Shown piece after piece: positions 10,405 to 18,924 of a stretch of DNA of 64,000 nt. A program made the translations under genes and the position numbers. The stretch is taken from assembly GCF_002729955.1 (NCBI RefSeq), contig NZ_PBYA01000049.1, positions 1-64,000 of the forward strand, read 5' to 3'. The notes beneath the pieces were generated by a model that saw only the letters and a program-made list of their open reading frames with translations, searched no databases and had not been told where the DNA came from. Position 1 is the first letter of the stretch, and each line of letters starts with the position of its first letter. The DNA comes from Salinisphaera sp. Its GTDB lineage: Bacteria; Pseudomonadota; Gammaproteobacteria; Nevskiales; Salinisphaeraceae.

Positions 10405-10411
10405 AAAAAAC
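10405..10411 (+). other. A-AAA-AAC slippery heptamer upstream of the pcnB core frame
   Basis: A run of seven A followed by C. Read in the frame of the ATG at 10355, the codons are CAA-AAA-AAC, so the heptamer A-AAA-AAC is correctly phased for a -1 shift into the frame that encodes the poly(A) polymerase core. A one-base deletion in the same A run would instead join the ATG at 10365 to that frame. No stop is met before the run in either upstream frame. Whether shifting happens is unknown; see findings. Confidence 0.35.
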
Positions 10412-10440
10412 GATTTCAGTCTTTCAATCGGGGCGACACC

Positions 10441-11739
10441 ATCAACGAGTTACGCGTTATCGAAGCGCACGAGCACGGCATCGCGCGAGAACAGATCAGT
10501 CGGGCCGCGCTCGACACGCTCGAAGGTTTGCAGGCGGCGGGTTTTCGCGCCTGTCTGGTGGGTGGCGCGGTGCGCGATCTGCTCCTGGGCGTGCCGCCCA
10601 AGGATTTCGACGTTGCCACCGACGCCGAGCCGGAGCAGGTGGTCGAGGTCTTCGGCCGCAAGGCACGTTTGATCGGGCGGCGTTTTCGTATCGCCCACGT
10701 GCGTTTCGGCCGCGAGATCGTCGAGGTGTCGACCTTTCGTGCGGACCCCGGCACCTCCGAGCCGGATGCCGATACCCGCGAGCTCGACGATGCCGGCCGA
10801 GTGCTGCGCGACAACGTGTTCGGCTCGATCGCCGAGGATGCGCGCCGACGCGACTTCGCGATCAACGGTCTTTACTACGATATCGCCGACGACTGCGTAC
10901 ACGACTATGTCGGCGGCATGGACGACGTGGCGGCCTGTCGGCTGCGGCTGATCGGCGATCCGGCCGTACGCTATCGCGAAGATCCGGTACGCATGATTCG
11001 TGCGGTACGTATCGCCGCCAAACTGGGCCTGACCATCGACGAGCCGGCCCGGCCGCCGCGCGAGCTGGTGGGGCTGTTGGCCGATGTGCCGGCCGCGCGC
11101 ATGTTCGATGAAGTGCTCAAGCTGCTCATGAACCCGGCCGGCGGCCGCGTGTTTCGCATGCTGCGCGAATACGGCCTGTTCGCGCCGATGTTCGCGCAAA
11201 CGGCTGCTGTGCTGGATTCGCCCTCCGGGGCGGCCAGCGAAGCGCTGATCGAGCAGGCGATTACCAATACCGCCGCCCGCATCGAAGCCGGCAAGCCGGT
11301 CACGCCGGCATTTCTGTTCGCGGCGCTGCTCTGGCCGGCAGTACGCGAGCATGCGGCCATGCTCGAACGCGATGGCATGGCCCCGGCGCCGGCGCTTGCC
11401 AGTGCGCAAAGCGCGGTCGTGGGCGAGCAGATCCAGCGGGTATCGATCCCGAAACGGTTTTCGATTCCCATGCGCGAGATCTGGCACCTGCAGCCGCGTT
11501 TTCATCGACGCCGCGGCAAACAGCCGTCGCGGCTGATCGCGCATCCGCGTTTTCGTGCCGCCTACGATTTTCTACTGCTGCGGGCCGCCGTGGGTGAGGT
11601 CGAACAGGAGCTGGCCGACTGGTGGACACAGGCCCAGAACGATCCGTCCACGCCGGCACCGGGTTCCGGCGCTCCGGCCCCGGCCAAATCCCGCAAGCGG
11701 CGTCGCGGTGGTCGCCGCCGTCGTAGTGAAACGGTCTGA
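10441..11739 (+). CDS. pcnB: Poly(A) polymerase I (start codon uncertain)
   Basis: Class II nucleotidyltransferase that adds 3' poly(A) tails and so promotes RNA decay. The core is unmistakable: LVGGAVRDLLLG with the catalytic pair in PKDFDVATDA, then IGRRFRIAHVRFG, RRDFAINGLYYD and the RNA-binding block EDPVRMIRAVRIAAKLG. The C-terminus is basic (KSRKRRRGGRRRRSETV). There is no ATG, GTG or TTG in frame near the expected start. The coordinate given uses ATC at 10441, preceded by GGGG; this yields 432 residues against about 465 in E. coli, whose pcnB is known to use AUU. Alternatives are frameshift entry from ATG 10355 or a base error near ATG 10365. The product is certain, the start is not. 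Confidence 0.85.
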   Translation: MNELRVIEAHEHGIAREQISRAALDTLEGLQAAGFRACLVGGAVRDLLLGVPPKDFDVATDAEPEQVVEVFGRKARLIGRRFRIAHVRFGREIVEVSTFRADPGTSEPDADTRELDDAGRVLRDNVFGSIAEDARRRDFAINGLYYDIADDCVHDYVGGMDDVAACRLRLIGDPAVRYREDPVRMIRAVRIAAKLGLTIDEPARPPRELVGLLADVPAARMFDEVLKLLMNPAGGRVFRMLREYGLFAPMFAQTAAVLDSPSGAASEALIEQAITNTAARIEAGKPVTPAFLFAALLWPAVREHAAMLERDGMAPAPALASAQSAVVGEQIQRVSIPKRFSIPMREIWHLQPRFHRRRGKQPSRLIAHPRFRAAYDFLLLRAAVGEVEQELADWWTQAQNDPSTPAPGSGAPAPAKSRKRRRGGRRRRSETV

Positions 11740-12274
11740 GGCAGGCACCCCGGGGGCGCTACAGGTCGCAAGGCCCTCGGCGTCGACCCACGTAGCCTGG
11801 GTCGGCCTCGGCAGCAATCTGGAATCGCCCGCCGCGCAGGTCGCCCGCGCGCTCGACGCGCTCGCGCGCCTCAATGACACGCGGGTTCTCGCGGCTTCCT
11901 CCTTTTATCGCACCGCGCCGGTCGGCGGCCCGGCCGGACAACCCATGTTCTGCAATGCCTGTGCAGCCGTGGCCACATCGCTGGCAGCGCGGGCTCTGCT
12001 CGATGCGATGCACTGCATCGAGCACGCCCACGGGCGCGTGCGGGACGTACGCTGGGGCCCGCGTACGCTCGATCTCGATCTGCTGGCCTTCGATACGCTG
12101 CGCTGTGACGACCCGGCCCTGCAGTTGCCGCATCCGCGTGCTTTCGAGCGGGCGTTCGTGCTCGTGCCGCTCGCCGAAATCGCGCCCGCGCTCATGCTCG
12201 ATGGCTACGGTCGAGTCGCCGATCTGGCCGCCGCGATCGACCGCCAGGGCATCGAACCTTGGGGTAGCGCATGA
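11726..12274 (+). CDS. folK: 6-hydroxymethyl-dihydropterin pyrophosphokinase
   Basis: Transfers pyrophosphate from ATP to 6-hydroxymethyl-7,8-dihydropterin in folate synthesis. Motifs: WVGLGSNL at the N-terminus, FYRTAPVGGPAGQP, the HPPK signature RWGPRTLDLDLLAFD, and LPHPRAFERAFVLVPLAEIAP. The GTG at 11726 is the last standard start before the GLGSNL core; it gives 182 residues and overlaps the 3' end of pcnB by 14 bases. It is followed by an ATGA overlap with the nucleoside kinase. pcnB-folK-panBC is a common gammaproteobacterial order. Confidence 0.93.
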   Translation: MKRSEAGTPGALQVARPSASTHVAWVGLGSNLESPAAQVARALDALARLNDTRVLAASSFYRTAPVGGPAGQPMFCNACAAVATSLAARALLDAMHCIEHAHGRVRDVRWGPRTLDLDLLAFDTLRCDDPALQLPHPRAFERAFVLVPLAEIAPALMLDGYGRVADLAAAIDRQGIEPWGSA

Positions 12275-12912
12275 AAGCCGGCGCGTATATCGCCATCGAA
12301 GGCCCGATCGGCGTGGGCAAAAGCACGCTCACCACGCGCCTGGCCGCCAGCCTCGGCGCGCGCGAACTGCGCGAGGCGCCGGAAGACAACCCGTTTCTGG
12401 CGGCGTTCTACGATAACCCCACGGCCAATGCGCTGGCCGCCCAGCTGTCGTTTCTGCTTCAGCGCGCACGCCAGATCGATGCCCTGCGCCAGGTCGACCT
12501 GTTCGACGGCGGCTGTATTGCCGACTTCATGTTCGACAAGGATCCGTTGTTCGCGCGTCTGACGCTGTCGGGGCCGGAACTCGCGCTCTACGAAGAAATC
12601 TATGCGCGCCTGTCCTGGGCCGCGCCCAGGCCGGACTGCGTAATCTATCTCGATGCGCCGGTGGACGTGCTCATGAGCCGTATCGCCCAGCGCGATCGGC
12701 TGGCCGAGCGTCCGCTCGGCGCCGACTATCTGGGCCGGGTGGTCGCCGCCTATCGCGATTTCTTCCAGAACTATGACGCCACCCGGCTCATCCGGGTCGA
12801 CGCCTGCGCACTCGACCTGGTGGGCAACGACGCCGACTATCGCGCGGTGGTCGACGCGCTGGCCGGTGGTGAGCCCCATGCGGTGCTCGATCGACCGGCC
12901 GACCGGGCCTGA
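12271..12912 (+). CDS. Deoxynucleoside kinase
   Basis: A 213-residue P-loop kinase of the deoxynucleoside kinase family (dGK/dCK/TK2-like), which phosphorylates deoxynucleosides in salvage. The Walker A loop is GPIGVGKST at residues 11-19. The substrate-site region includes FLLQRARQID and a DR-E-type acidic position; the LID region is RIAQRDRLAERPLG. Which deoxynucleoside it prefers is not readable. Its start overlaps the folK stop (ATGA), and panB follows after 51 bases. A kinase of this family between folK and panB occurs in other proteobacteria. Confidence 0.88.
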   Translation: MKAGAYIAIEGPIGVGKSTLTTRLAASLGARELREAPEDNPFLAAFYDNPTANALAAQLSFLLQRARQIDALRQVDLFDGGCIADFMFDKDPLFARLTLSGPELALYEEIYARLSWAAPRPDCVIYLDAPVDVLMSRIAQRDRLAERPLGADYLGRVVAAYRDFFQNYDATRLIRVDACALDLVGNDADYRAVVDALAGGEPHAVLDRPADRA

Positions 12913-12963
12913 AAGCGCCCGCGGTCGACCCATGTCAACACGTCTTTGGTATAGTCCCGCGCC

Positions 12964-13797
12964 ATGAAGACGAGCCCCTATCCGCATCTGCAAAAGCGTG
13001 ACGCCCAGCCCGTCACGGTCTCTGATTTGTCGCGCATGAAGGCCGAAGGCGAAAAGATCGCCTGCCTGACCGCCTACGACGCCAGCTTCGCCGCGCTGGA
13101 AGACCGCGCCGGCGTGGACGTGGTGCTGGTGGGCGACTCGTTGGGCATGGTGGTACAGGGCAATTCCACCACCGTACCGGTGACCGTCGACGACATGGTC
13201 TATCACAGCCGGATCACGGCCGCCGGACTGTCGCGTGCTTTTCTGATGACCGACCTGCCGTTTCTGTCCTACGGCACCAAGCACGATGCGCTGGAAACCT
13301 CGCGCCGGCTGATGGGCGAGGGCATGGCCCAGATGGTCAAGTTCGAAGGCGGCGAGATACAGGCCGATACCATCGAGCATCTGTCGATGCGCGGCGTGCC
13401 GGTATGCGCCCATATCGGCCTGCAGCCGCAGCTGGTGCACAAGATGGGTGGCTTCAAGGTGCAGGGCCGCGGCGATGCCGCCGAAACCATGATTCGCGAC
13501 GCTAAACTGCTCGAGGAATCGGGCGCGGATGTGATTCTGCTGGAATGCGTGCCGTCTTCGCTGGGCGCAGAAATCACCGCCAATGCCAAGGTTCCGGTGA
13601 TCGGGATCGGCGCCGGCCCGGATACCGATGGCCAGATTCTGGTCATCTACGACATTCTGGGCCTGTCGCCGGGCCGCAAGCCCCGCTTCGTGAAGAACTA
13701 CATGGACAGCGCGGATACGCTGGACGCGGCGGTGACCGACTATGTGGCCGAAGTGAAGAACGGCCGCTATCCCGGCGCCGAACACGCTTTCTCCTGA
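12964..13797 (+). CDS. panB: Ketopantoate hydroxymethyltransferase
   Basis: Adds a hydroxymethyl group from 5,10-methylene-tetrahydrofolate to 2-oxoisovalerate, the first step of pantothenate synthesis. The 277-residue TIM-barrel protein shows TAYDASFAAL, metal site VGDSLGMVVQG, MTDLPFLSYG, MVKFEGG, AHIGLQPQ and the late active-site block LLECVPSSLG with GIGAGPDTDGQILV. The substrate dependence on one-carbon folate fits its place after folK. A TATAGT sequence lies eight bases before the ATG, too close to serve as a -10 unless the transcript is nearly leaderless. Confidence 0.97.
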   Translation: MKTSPYPHLQKRDAQPVTVSDLSRMKAEGEKIACLTAYDASFAALEDRAGVDVVLVGDSLGMVVQGNSTTVPVTVDDMVYHSRITAAGLSRAFLMTDLPFLSYGTKHDALETSRRLMGEGMAQMVKFEGGEIQADTIEHLSMRGVPVCAHIGLQPQLVHKMGGFKVQGRGDAAETMIRDAKLLEESGADVILLECVPSSLGAEITANAKVPVIGIGAGPDTDGQILVIYDILGLSPGRKPRFVKNYMDSADTLDAAVTDYVAEVKNGRYPGAEHAFS

Positions 13798-13809
13798 TAC
13801 GCGCCTGCC

Positions 13810-14658
13810 ATGCAACAACTGGATACGGCGAAGGATCTGCGCGCATGGCGCGGCGAAGCCGGCGGCAGCGTCGGGCTTGTGCCCACCATGGGCAATCTGC
13901 ATGCGGGCCACCTGGCCCTGGTGGCCGCGGCGCGGGCCAGCTGCGACCGGGTGGTGGTGAGCATCTTCGTGAACCCGCTCCAGTTCGGCCCGAACGAGGA
14001 TCTCGACAGCTATCCGCGTACGCTCGATGCCGACATGCGTGCGCTCGAACAGGCCGGCGCGGACGCAGTCTTCGCCCCGGATGTGGCGCAGATATACCCC
14101 CATGGCGGTACCACGGTCACCACGGTTCGGGTGGAAGGCATCACCGACATGCTCTGCGGCAGCCGCCGCCCGGGGCATTTCGAAGGGGTGGCGACGGTCG
14201 TGACCAAGCTGTTGAACCTGGTCGGCCCGGATCGCGCGTTTTTCGGCGAAAAGGACTTTCAGCAGCTGGCGGTCATACGCCGGCTGGTGGATGACTTGTG
14301 CATGCGTGTCGATATCGTGGGCGTGCCGACGGTGCGCGAAGCCGATGGGTTGGCGCTGTCGTCGCGCAACCAGTACCTGCAGGCCGAGGAGCGCAAGCGC
14401 GCGCCGGCGCTCGCCGCCGCGCTCGAGGACTGCAAGGCGCGCCTGGCGGAAGGCGAGCGCGACTTTGCCGCACTGGAAGCGCGGGGCCGGGCGGCGATCG
14501 ATGCAGCCGGGCTCGAAACCGACTATTTCGAGATACGTTCGCCTGAACTCTTCGCACCGCGTGCCGATATGAATGCATTCCGCGTGCTCGCTGCGGCCTT
14601 TCTCGGTCGCGCCCGGCTGATTGACAACGTGGCGGTCGAAGCCGCGCCGGGGCAGTAG
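13810..14658 (+). CDS. panC: Pantothenate synthetase
   Basis: ATP-dependent ligase joining pantoate and beta-alanine. The 282-residue protein has the nucleotidyltransferase HIGH-type motif in [10 protein letters not shown], the [19 protein letters not shown] block, GKST-like substrate loop [13 protein letters not shown] and the KMSKS-like [11 protein letters not shown]. It lies 12 bases after panB and 67 bases before panD, so the three steps to pantothenate (folate-dependent hydroxymethylation, beta-alanine supply, ligation) are grouped; ketopantoate reductase (panE) is not in the window. Confidence 0.97.
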   Translation: MQQLDTAKDLRAWRGEAGGSVGLVPTMGNLHAGHLALVAAARASCDRVVVSIFVNPLQFGPNEDLDSYPRTLDADMRALEQAGADAVFAPDVAQIYPHGGTTVTTVRVEGITDMLCGSRRPGHFEGVATVVTKLLNLVGPDRAFFGEKDFQQLAVIRRLVDDLCMRVDIVGVPTVREADGLALSSRNQYLQAEERKRAPALAAALEDCKARLAEGERDFAALEARGRAAIDAAGLETDYFEIRSPELFAPRADMNAFRVLAAAFLGRARLIDNVAVEAAPGQ

Positions 14659-14725
14659 TCGCGCACGCTATTTTTCGTTACGCTTTAGTCATATTCATCC
14701 CGTTTTCGGATCTCAGGAGACAGTC

Positions 14726-15106
14726 ATGCAAGTGACGCTTCTCAAAGCAAAACTTCATCGTGCCTGCACCACGCACGCCGAGCTTGATTATGAAGGCTCC
14801 TGCGCGATCGATTCCGACCTGCTCGATGCGGCCGGGATTTTTCCGTATGAACAGATCGAGATCTACAACGTCACCAACGGTGAGCGTTTCTCGACCTATG
14901 CCATCAGCGCGGAATCCGGCTCGCGGGTGATTTCGGTCAACGGTGCGGCTGCCCACAAGGCATCCCCGGGTGATCGGCTGATCATCTGTGCCTACGCGCG
15001 CATGCCGGAAGGCGAAGCGCGTGCGCACAAGCCGCGCCTGATCTATCTCGACGAGAGCAATCAGGTCACGCATACGCGCAACGCCATTCCGGTGCAGGCG
15101 GCATAA
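14726..15106 (+). CDS. panD: Aspartate 1-decarboxylase
   Basis: Pyruvoyl-dependent enzyme that makes beta-alanine from aspartate. At 126 residues it is the exact usual length. The proenzyme self-cleaves between Gly24 and Ser25 in YEGSCAID, giving the pyruvoyl group. Other family marks are KAKLHRA at the N-terminus, NVTNGERF, and [20 protein letters not shown]. The start is fixed by AGGAGA six bases before the ATG; a longer open frame upstream is not used. In enterics cleavage needs PanZ; I did not see a PanZ gene here. Confidence 0.97.
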   Translation: MQVTLLKAKLHRACTTHAELDYEGSCAIDSDLLDAAGIFPYEQIEIYNVTNGERFSTYAISAESGSRVISVNGAAAHKASPGDRLIICAYARMPEGEARAHKPRLIYLDESNQVTHTRNAIPVQAA

Positions 15107-15138
15107 GCCGTACGACCCCACCGGGGGCGACTTCGCTC

Positions 15139-16761
15139 GTGGGCGATATTCGTGATCTACCGGCCTGGCGTGAGCTGGGCCGGCTCGCCGCACAGTTGCG
15201 AGCTACGCGCGTGGACGCGATGTTCGACCACGACCCGCGCCGGGCCGAGCGTTTTACACGCTCTGCGGCCGGCATCGCGCTCGATTTTTCCAAGCAGCGC
15301 GTGGATACGTCGGTGATGGCCGCACTGGCGCAGCTCGCCGAGAGCCGCGACTTCCATGCGCTTCGCGATGCGCTTTTCAGCGGCGAGCCGATCAACACCA
15401 GCGAGGATCGGGCGGCGTGGCATATCGCATTGCGCTGCCCTCCAGAGGCGCCCGTGCACGACGAGGTGCATGCGGTACGCGAGGATATGGCAGCGTTCGC
15501 CGATGCGCTGCGCAGCGGCCGCTGGGCCGGGCATACCGGCGAGCCGATCCGCGATATCGTCAATATCGGCATCGGCGGCTCTGATCTCGGTCCACGCATG
15601 GTTTACGAGGCTTTGGCGGTGCCGGGGCAGCGTATCCGCTGTCACTTCGTGGCCAACGTCGACCCGGCCGATCTGGACGACACGCTTGCTGCGCTGGACG
15701 CCGAACGCACGCTGTTCATCGTCACCTCCAAGTCCTTCACCACGGCAGAGACGCTGGCCAACGCGCGTGTGGCCCGCCAGTGGCTGCTCGACAACGGTGC
15801 CGGCGAAGCCGATATCGCCCGGCACTTCGTGGCCGTATCCACCAATGCCGAGGCCGTGCAGGCGTTCGGCATCGATCGCATGTTCGGCTTCTGGGACTGG
15901 GTCGGCGGGCGGTTTTCCCTGTGGTCGGCGGTGGGGCTATCGATTGCGGCCGGGCTGGGCATGTCGGCATTCGATGCGCTGCTGGCTGGCGCTCATGCCA
16001 TGGATACCCATTTTCGCGAAGCGCCGCTTGAGGAGAACCTGCCCGCCGCGCTTGGCCTGATCGGGGTCTGGAACAACAACTTCCTGGGCCTGCCAAGCCA
16101 TATCGTGGTCCCCTATGCCCAGCGGCTGGCCGCGCTGCCGGCCTATTTGCAGCAGCTGGAGATGGAAAGCAACGGCAAGTCGGTCACCCGCGAGGGCGAG
16201 CCCGCCGTCGTTGATACCGTGCCGGCGGTCTGGGGCAGCGTGGGGACCAACGCCCAGCATGCCTTCTTCCAGATGCTGCACCAGGGCGTCGTGGCGGCGG
16301 ACGTCGATTTCGTATTGCCGCTATCGCCGCCGGCCGAGGCGAGCGATTCGCGCGAACGCCAGCGCGTGGCCAACTGCGTTGCTCAGGCCGAGGCCTTGAT
16401 GTGCGGGCGCGATCCGGAAGCCCTGATCGACGAACTCAAAGCCGAGGGTTTGCAGGGCGCGGCGCTCGAGCAGCGGCTGGCCGCGCGCCGCTTCGAAGGC
16501 AACCGTCCCAGCTCCATGATCGTCATGGACCGGCTCGATGCCTATCATCTGGGCGCGCTGTTGGCCGCCTACGAGCACAAGGTGTTCGTGCAGGGGGTCA
16601 TCTGGGGTATCAACAGCTTCGACCAGTGGGGCGTGGAGCTGGGCAAGACCATGGCCGAGCGGATCGTCGAAGAACTCGAAGAGGGCGGTGAGCCGGGCCC
16701 GCACGATGCCTCGACCCGGGCGCTGCTTGCGCGGGTGCGCCAGGCCTGGGACCGGGGCTGA
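15139..16761 (+). CDS. pgi: Glucose-6-phosphate isomerase
   Basis: Interconverts glucose 6-phosphate and fructose 6-phosphate. The 540-residue protein starts at GTG; the N-terminus (DIRDLPAWRELGRL) aligns with the family. Signature blocks are VNIGIGGSDLGPRMV, TSKSFTTAETLANA, GGRFSLWSAVGL, QQLEMESNGKSV, GTNAQHAFFQMLHQG and VIWGINSFDQWGVELGK. It follows panD by 32 bases on the same strand. Confidence 0.97.
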   Translation: MGDIRDLPAWRELGRLAAQLRATRVDAMFDHDPRRAERFTRSAAGIALDFSKQRVDTSVMAALAQLAESRDFHALRDALFSGEPINTSEDRAAWHIALRCPPEAPVHDEVHAVREDMAAFADALRSGRWAGHTGEPIRDIVNIGIGGSDLGPRMVYEALAVPGQRIRCHFVANVDPADLDDTLAALDAERTLFIVTSKSFTTAETLANARVARQWLLDNGAGEADIARHFVAVSTNAEAVQAFGIDRMFGFWDWVGGRFSLWSAVGLSIAAGLGMSAFDALLAGAHAMDTHFREAPLEENLPAALGLIGVWNNNFLGLPSHIVVPYAQRLAALPAYLQQLEMESNGKSVTREGEPAVVDTVPAVWGSVGTNAQHAFFQMLHQGVVAADVDFVLPLSPPAEASDSRERQRVANCVAQAEALMCGRDPEALIDELKAEGLQGAALEQRLAARRFEGNRPSSMIVMDRLDAYHLGALLAAYEHKVFVQGVIWGINSFDQWGVELGKTMAERIVEELEEGGEPGPHDASTRALLARVRQAWDRG

Positions 16762-16817
16762 GCGACGACGCCCGGCCGGCCTTCGTCTGGAGCCCGGCGG
16801 GGCGCTAGAATGGGCCC

Positions 16818-18323
16818 ATGACCGAATCCAGCGAATATCTTCCCGAAGTTGTCTATAACGCCGAACAGGTAAGTGCCCTCGATCGCCGCTTCATCGAGAC
16901 ATTCGATTTTGATGGCTTCGAGCTCATGCAGCGCGCGGCGCGCGCGGCGTACGAGGAACTGGCCCATATCTGGGCCATGCCGGGCACATTGGTTGTTTAC
17001 TGCGGGCCCGGCAACAATGGGGCCGACGGCCTGCTCGTCGCCGATCTGGCCCGCCGTGGCGGCTGGGGCGTACATGTGGTGAGCCTCGCGGGTACCGAAA
17101 AATACACCGGTGATGCGGCCAAGGCGCTGTCGCGCTACATCGAAAACGGCGGCACGGTCGAAGCGTTCGAAAACCGGCCGATCAACGCCGACGTGGTGGT
17201 GGATGCGCTGCTGGGCACCGGTCTCAATCGCGATGTCGAAGGCGATTTTGCCGCTGCGATCGAGCGTATCAACGAGGCGGGCGAGGCCGGTATCGGCGTG
17301 TTCGCCGTGGATATCGCCTCGGGCATCGATGCAAGCACCGGGCACGTCTGGGCGCATGCGGTACGTGCGGATGCCACCGCCACCTTCATCGGGCTCAAGC
17401 TGGGCATGCTCACCGGCGAAGGCCCGGCGCACTGCGGCGATATCGCCTTCAGCGGTCTCGACGCCCCCGATGAACTCTATGCCGATCAGCCCTATACGGC
17501 CCGCCGCCTGACCCACCGCCGGCTGCGCAAGGCGCTGCGCCCGCGTTCGCGCAATCAGCACAAGGGCGACAATGGCCACGTGCTGTGCGTGGGCGGCAAC
17601 CGCGGCATGGGAGGCTCCATTCGCATGACCGCCGAAGCCGCCCTGCGCGCTGGCGCGGGGCTGGTGAGTGTGGTCTGTCATCCGGACCACGCCGGCGCGA
17701 TGAGCCAGGCTCGCCCCGAGCTGATGTGCCTTGGTGTTGATGCACAGGAGTCGATCGCTGCCCTGATCGAGGCCTGCGATGTCATCGCCATCGGCCCGGG
17801 CCTGGGCAGCGATGCCTGGGCGGCCAACCTGTGGCAGCAGGTGATGGCGGCCGACAAGCCCCGGGTGGTCGATGCCGATGCGTTGAATCGCCTGGCGCGC
17901 GAACCGGCAGAGAACGACAACTGGATTCTTACGCCGCATCCGGGTGAGGCCGGCCGGCTGCTCGACTGGCCTACGCCGGACGTGCTCGACCATCGCGTGG
18001 ACGCGGTCCAGGGGCTGCGTGCACGTTACGGCGGTGTCGCCGTCCTCAAGGGCGCGGGCAGCCTGATCGCGACCCCCGAAGAGCTCTGGCTGTGTACCGA
18101 TGGCAACCCCGGCATGGCCGTGGGCGGCATGGGGGATTTGTTGACCGGCGTGATCGCCGCGCTCGCAGGCCAGGGGCTGGATCTTGGCGCCGCTGCGAGC
18201 CTGGGCGTGTATGTGCATGCCCGGGCCGGCGACGCGGCCGCCGCCAGGGCGGGCCAGCGCGGCCTGTTGCCCTGCGACCTGTTCGCTGCAATCCGCGGCT
18301 TCGTCAATCCCGGGCGTGCATGA
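16818..18323 (+). CDS. nnr: Bifunctional NAD(P)H-hydrate epimerase / ADP-dependent dehydratase
   Basis: Repairs hydrated NADH and NADPH. The N-terminal YjeF epimerase domain (about residues 1-220) shows GPGNNGADGLLVADL and VDALLGTGLNRDVEG; the C-terminal dehydratase domain (about 235-500) shows GDNGHVLCVGGNRGMGGS, GPGLGSD, TPHPGEAGRLL and the ADP/substrate site GNPGMAVGGMGDLLTGV. The 501-residue length fits E. coli YjeF/Nnr. Its stop overlaps the tsaE start (ATGA), the usual nnr-tsaE-amiB order. Confidence 0.96.
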   Translation: MTESSEYLPEVVYNAEQVSALDRRFIETFDFDGFELMQRAARAAYEELAHIWAMPGTLVVYCGPGNNGADGLLVADLARRGGWGVHVVSLAGTEKYTGDAAKALSRYIENGGTVEAFENRPINADVVVDALLGTGLNRDVEGDFAAAIERINEAGEAGIGVFAVDIASGIDASTGHVWAHAVRADATATFIGLKLGMLTGEGPAHCGDIAFSGLDAPDELYADQPYTARRLTHRRLRKALRPRSRNQHKGDNGHVLCVGGNRGMGGSIRMTAEAALRAGAGLVSVVCHPDHAGAMSQARPELMCLGVDAQESIAALIEACDVIAIGPGLGSDAWAANLWQQVMAADKPRVVDADALNRLAREPAENDNWILTPHPGEAGRLLDWPTPDVLDHRVDAVQGLRARYGGVAVLKGAGSLIATPEELWLCTDGNPGMAVGGMGDLLTGVIAALAGQGLDLGAAASLGVYVHARAGDAAAARAGQRGLLPCDLFAAIRGFVNPGRA

Positions 18324-18784
18324 TTCGACTGGCCGATCCACAAGCCACCGATGCTCTCGGGCTGCAGCTGGCCCGCGCGCTGCGCGGGCTCGATCACGGC
18401 CTGGTCGTGTCCTTGAACGGTGAGCTGGGCGCCGGCAAGACGGCGTTGACCCGGGCGACGTTACGCGGCCTGGGCCATACCGGGCGGGTGGTATCGCCGA
18501 GCTATACGCTGGTCGAGCCTTATTCGCTGGGCACGCATACGTTGTTTCATCTGGATCTCTATCGTCTGGGCGATCCCGAAGAACTGGAATTCCTCGGCAT
18601 TCGCGAGGTCGACACCGCGCGCGACTGGGTATTTGTCGAGTGGGCAGAGCGAGGCGCCGGCTTTCTGCCGGCCGTGGATATCGATATCCGCCTGGAATAC
18701 GAAGGCAACGCGCGTCGTGCGCACTTCGAGGCGCTCACCGAAACCGGTGCCCGGCTTATCCCGCAGCTTGGCATCGAGAGATAG
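18320..18784 (+). CDS. tsaE: tRNA t6A synthesis ATPase TsaE
   Basis: P-loop ATPase that works with TsaB and TsaD to make N6-threonylcarbamoyladenosine at position 37 of ANN-reading tRNAs. The 154-residue product is standard length. Motifs: Walker A GELGAGKT, the SPSYTLVEPY block, and FHLDLYRLGDPEELEFLGIRE with the family's acidic pair. The ATG overlaps the nnr stop; a longer upstream frame is ignored because MIRLADPQAT matches the family N-terminus. Confidence 0.95.
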   Translation: MIRLADPQATDALGLQLARALRGLDHGLVVSLNGELGAGKTALTRATLRGLGHTGRVVSPSYTLVEPYSLGTHTLFHLDLYRLGDPEELEFLGIREVDTARDWVFVEWAERGAGFLPAVDIDIRLEYEGNARRAHFEALTETGARLIPQLGIER

Positions 18785-18850
18785 ACTCGTGCTTTCAAGT
18801 GGATATGAAGGTACAGGCGCCTATTGGCTGTTTTGATTGATAAAAAGTAG

Positions 18851-18879
18851 TTGCGCACCGGGCGTGCCGCGGCTAGTCT
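18851..18879 (+). promoter_or_regulatory. Candidate sigma-70 promoter for amiB
   Basis: TTGCGC (18851-18856), a 17-bp spacer, and TAGTCT (18874-18879), 45 bases before the amiB ATG in a 140-bp gap. It matches consensus at three of six -35 positions and four of six -10 positions, so it is plausible but unproven. Confidence 0.4.
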
Positions 18880-18924
18880 CTCAATCGGGGAATAATATTC
18901 ACGATGGTCTAGGCAGCGAATTCT

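Noticed and set aside
9319-10440. Long upstream extension of the pcnB frame, opposite the amidase gene
   Set aside because: It reads the complement of the amidase and has no similarity to poly(A) polymerase; only the part near 10400 onward is relevant.
12950-12955. TATAGT before panB as a promoter -10
   Set aside because: It is eight bases from the ATG and lacks a -35 at 16-18 bp, so it would give an almost leaderless transcript; panB is more likely read with folK and the kinase.
12205-14178. 657-codon minus-strand frame opposite the kinase, panB and panC
   Set aside because: Antisense shadow of three well-identified genes, with composition (His/Arg/Gly-rich) typical of complementary-frame translation.
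16569-18341. 590-codon minus-strand frame opposite pgi and nnr
   Set aside because: Antisense shadow; nnr and pgi are both clearly real.
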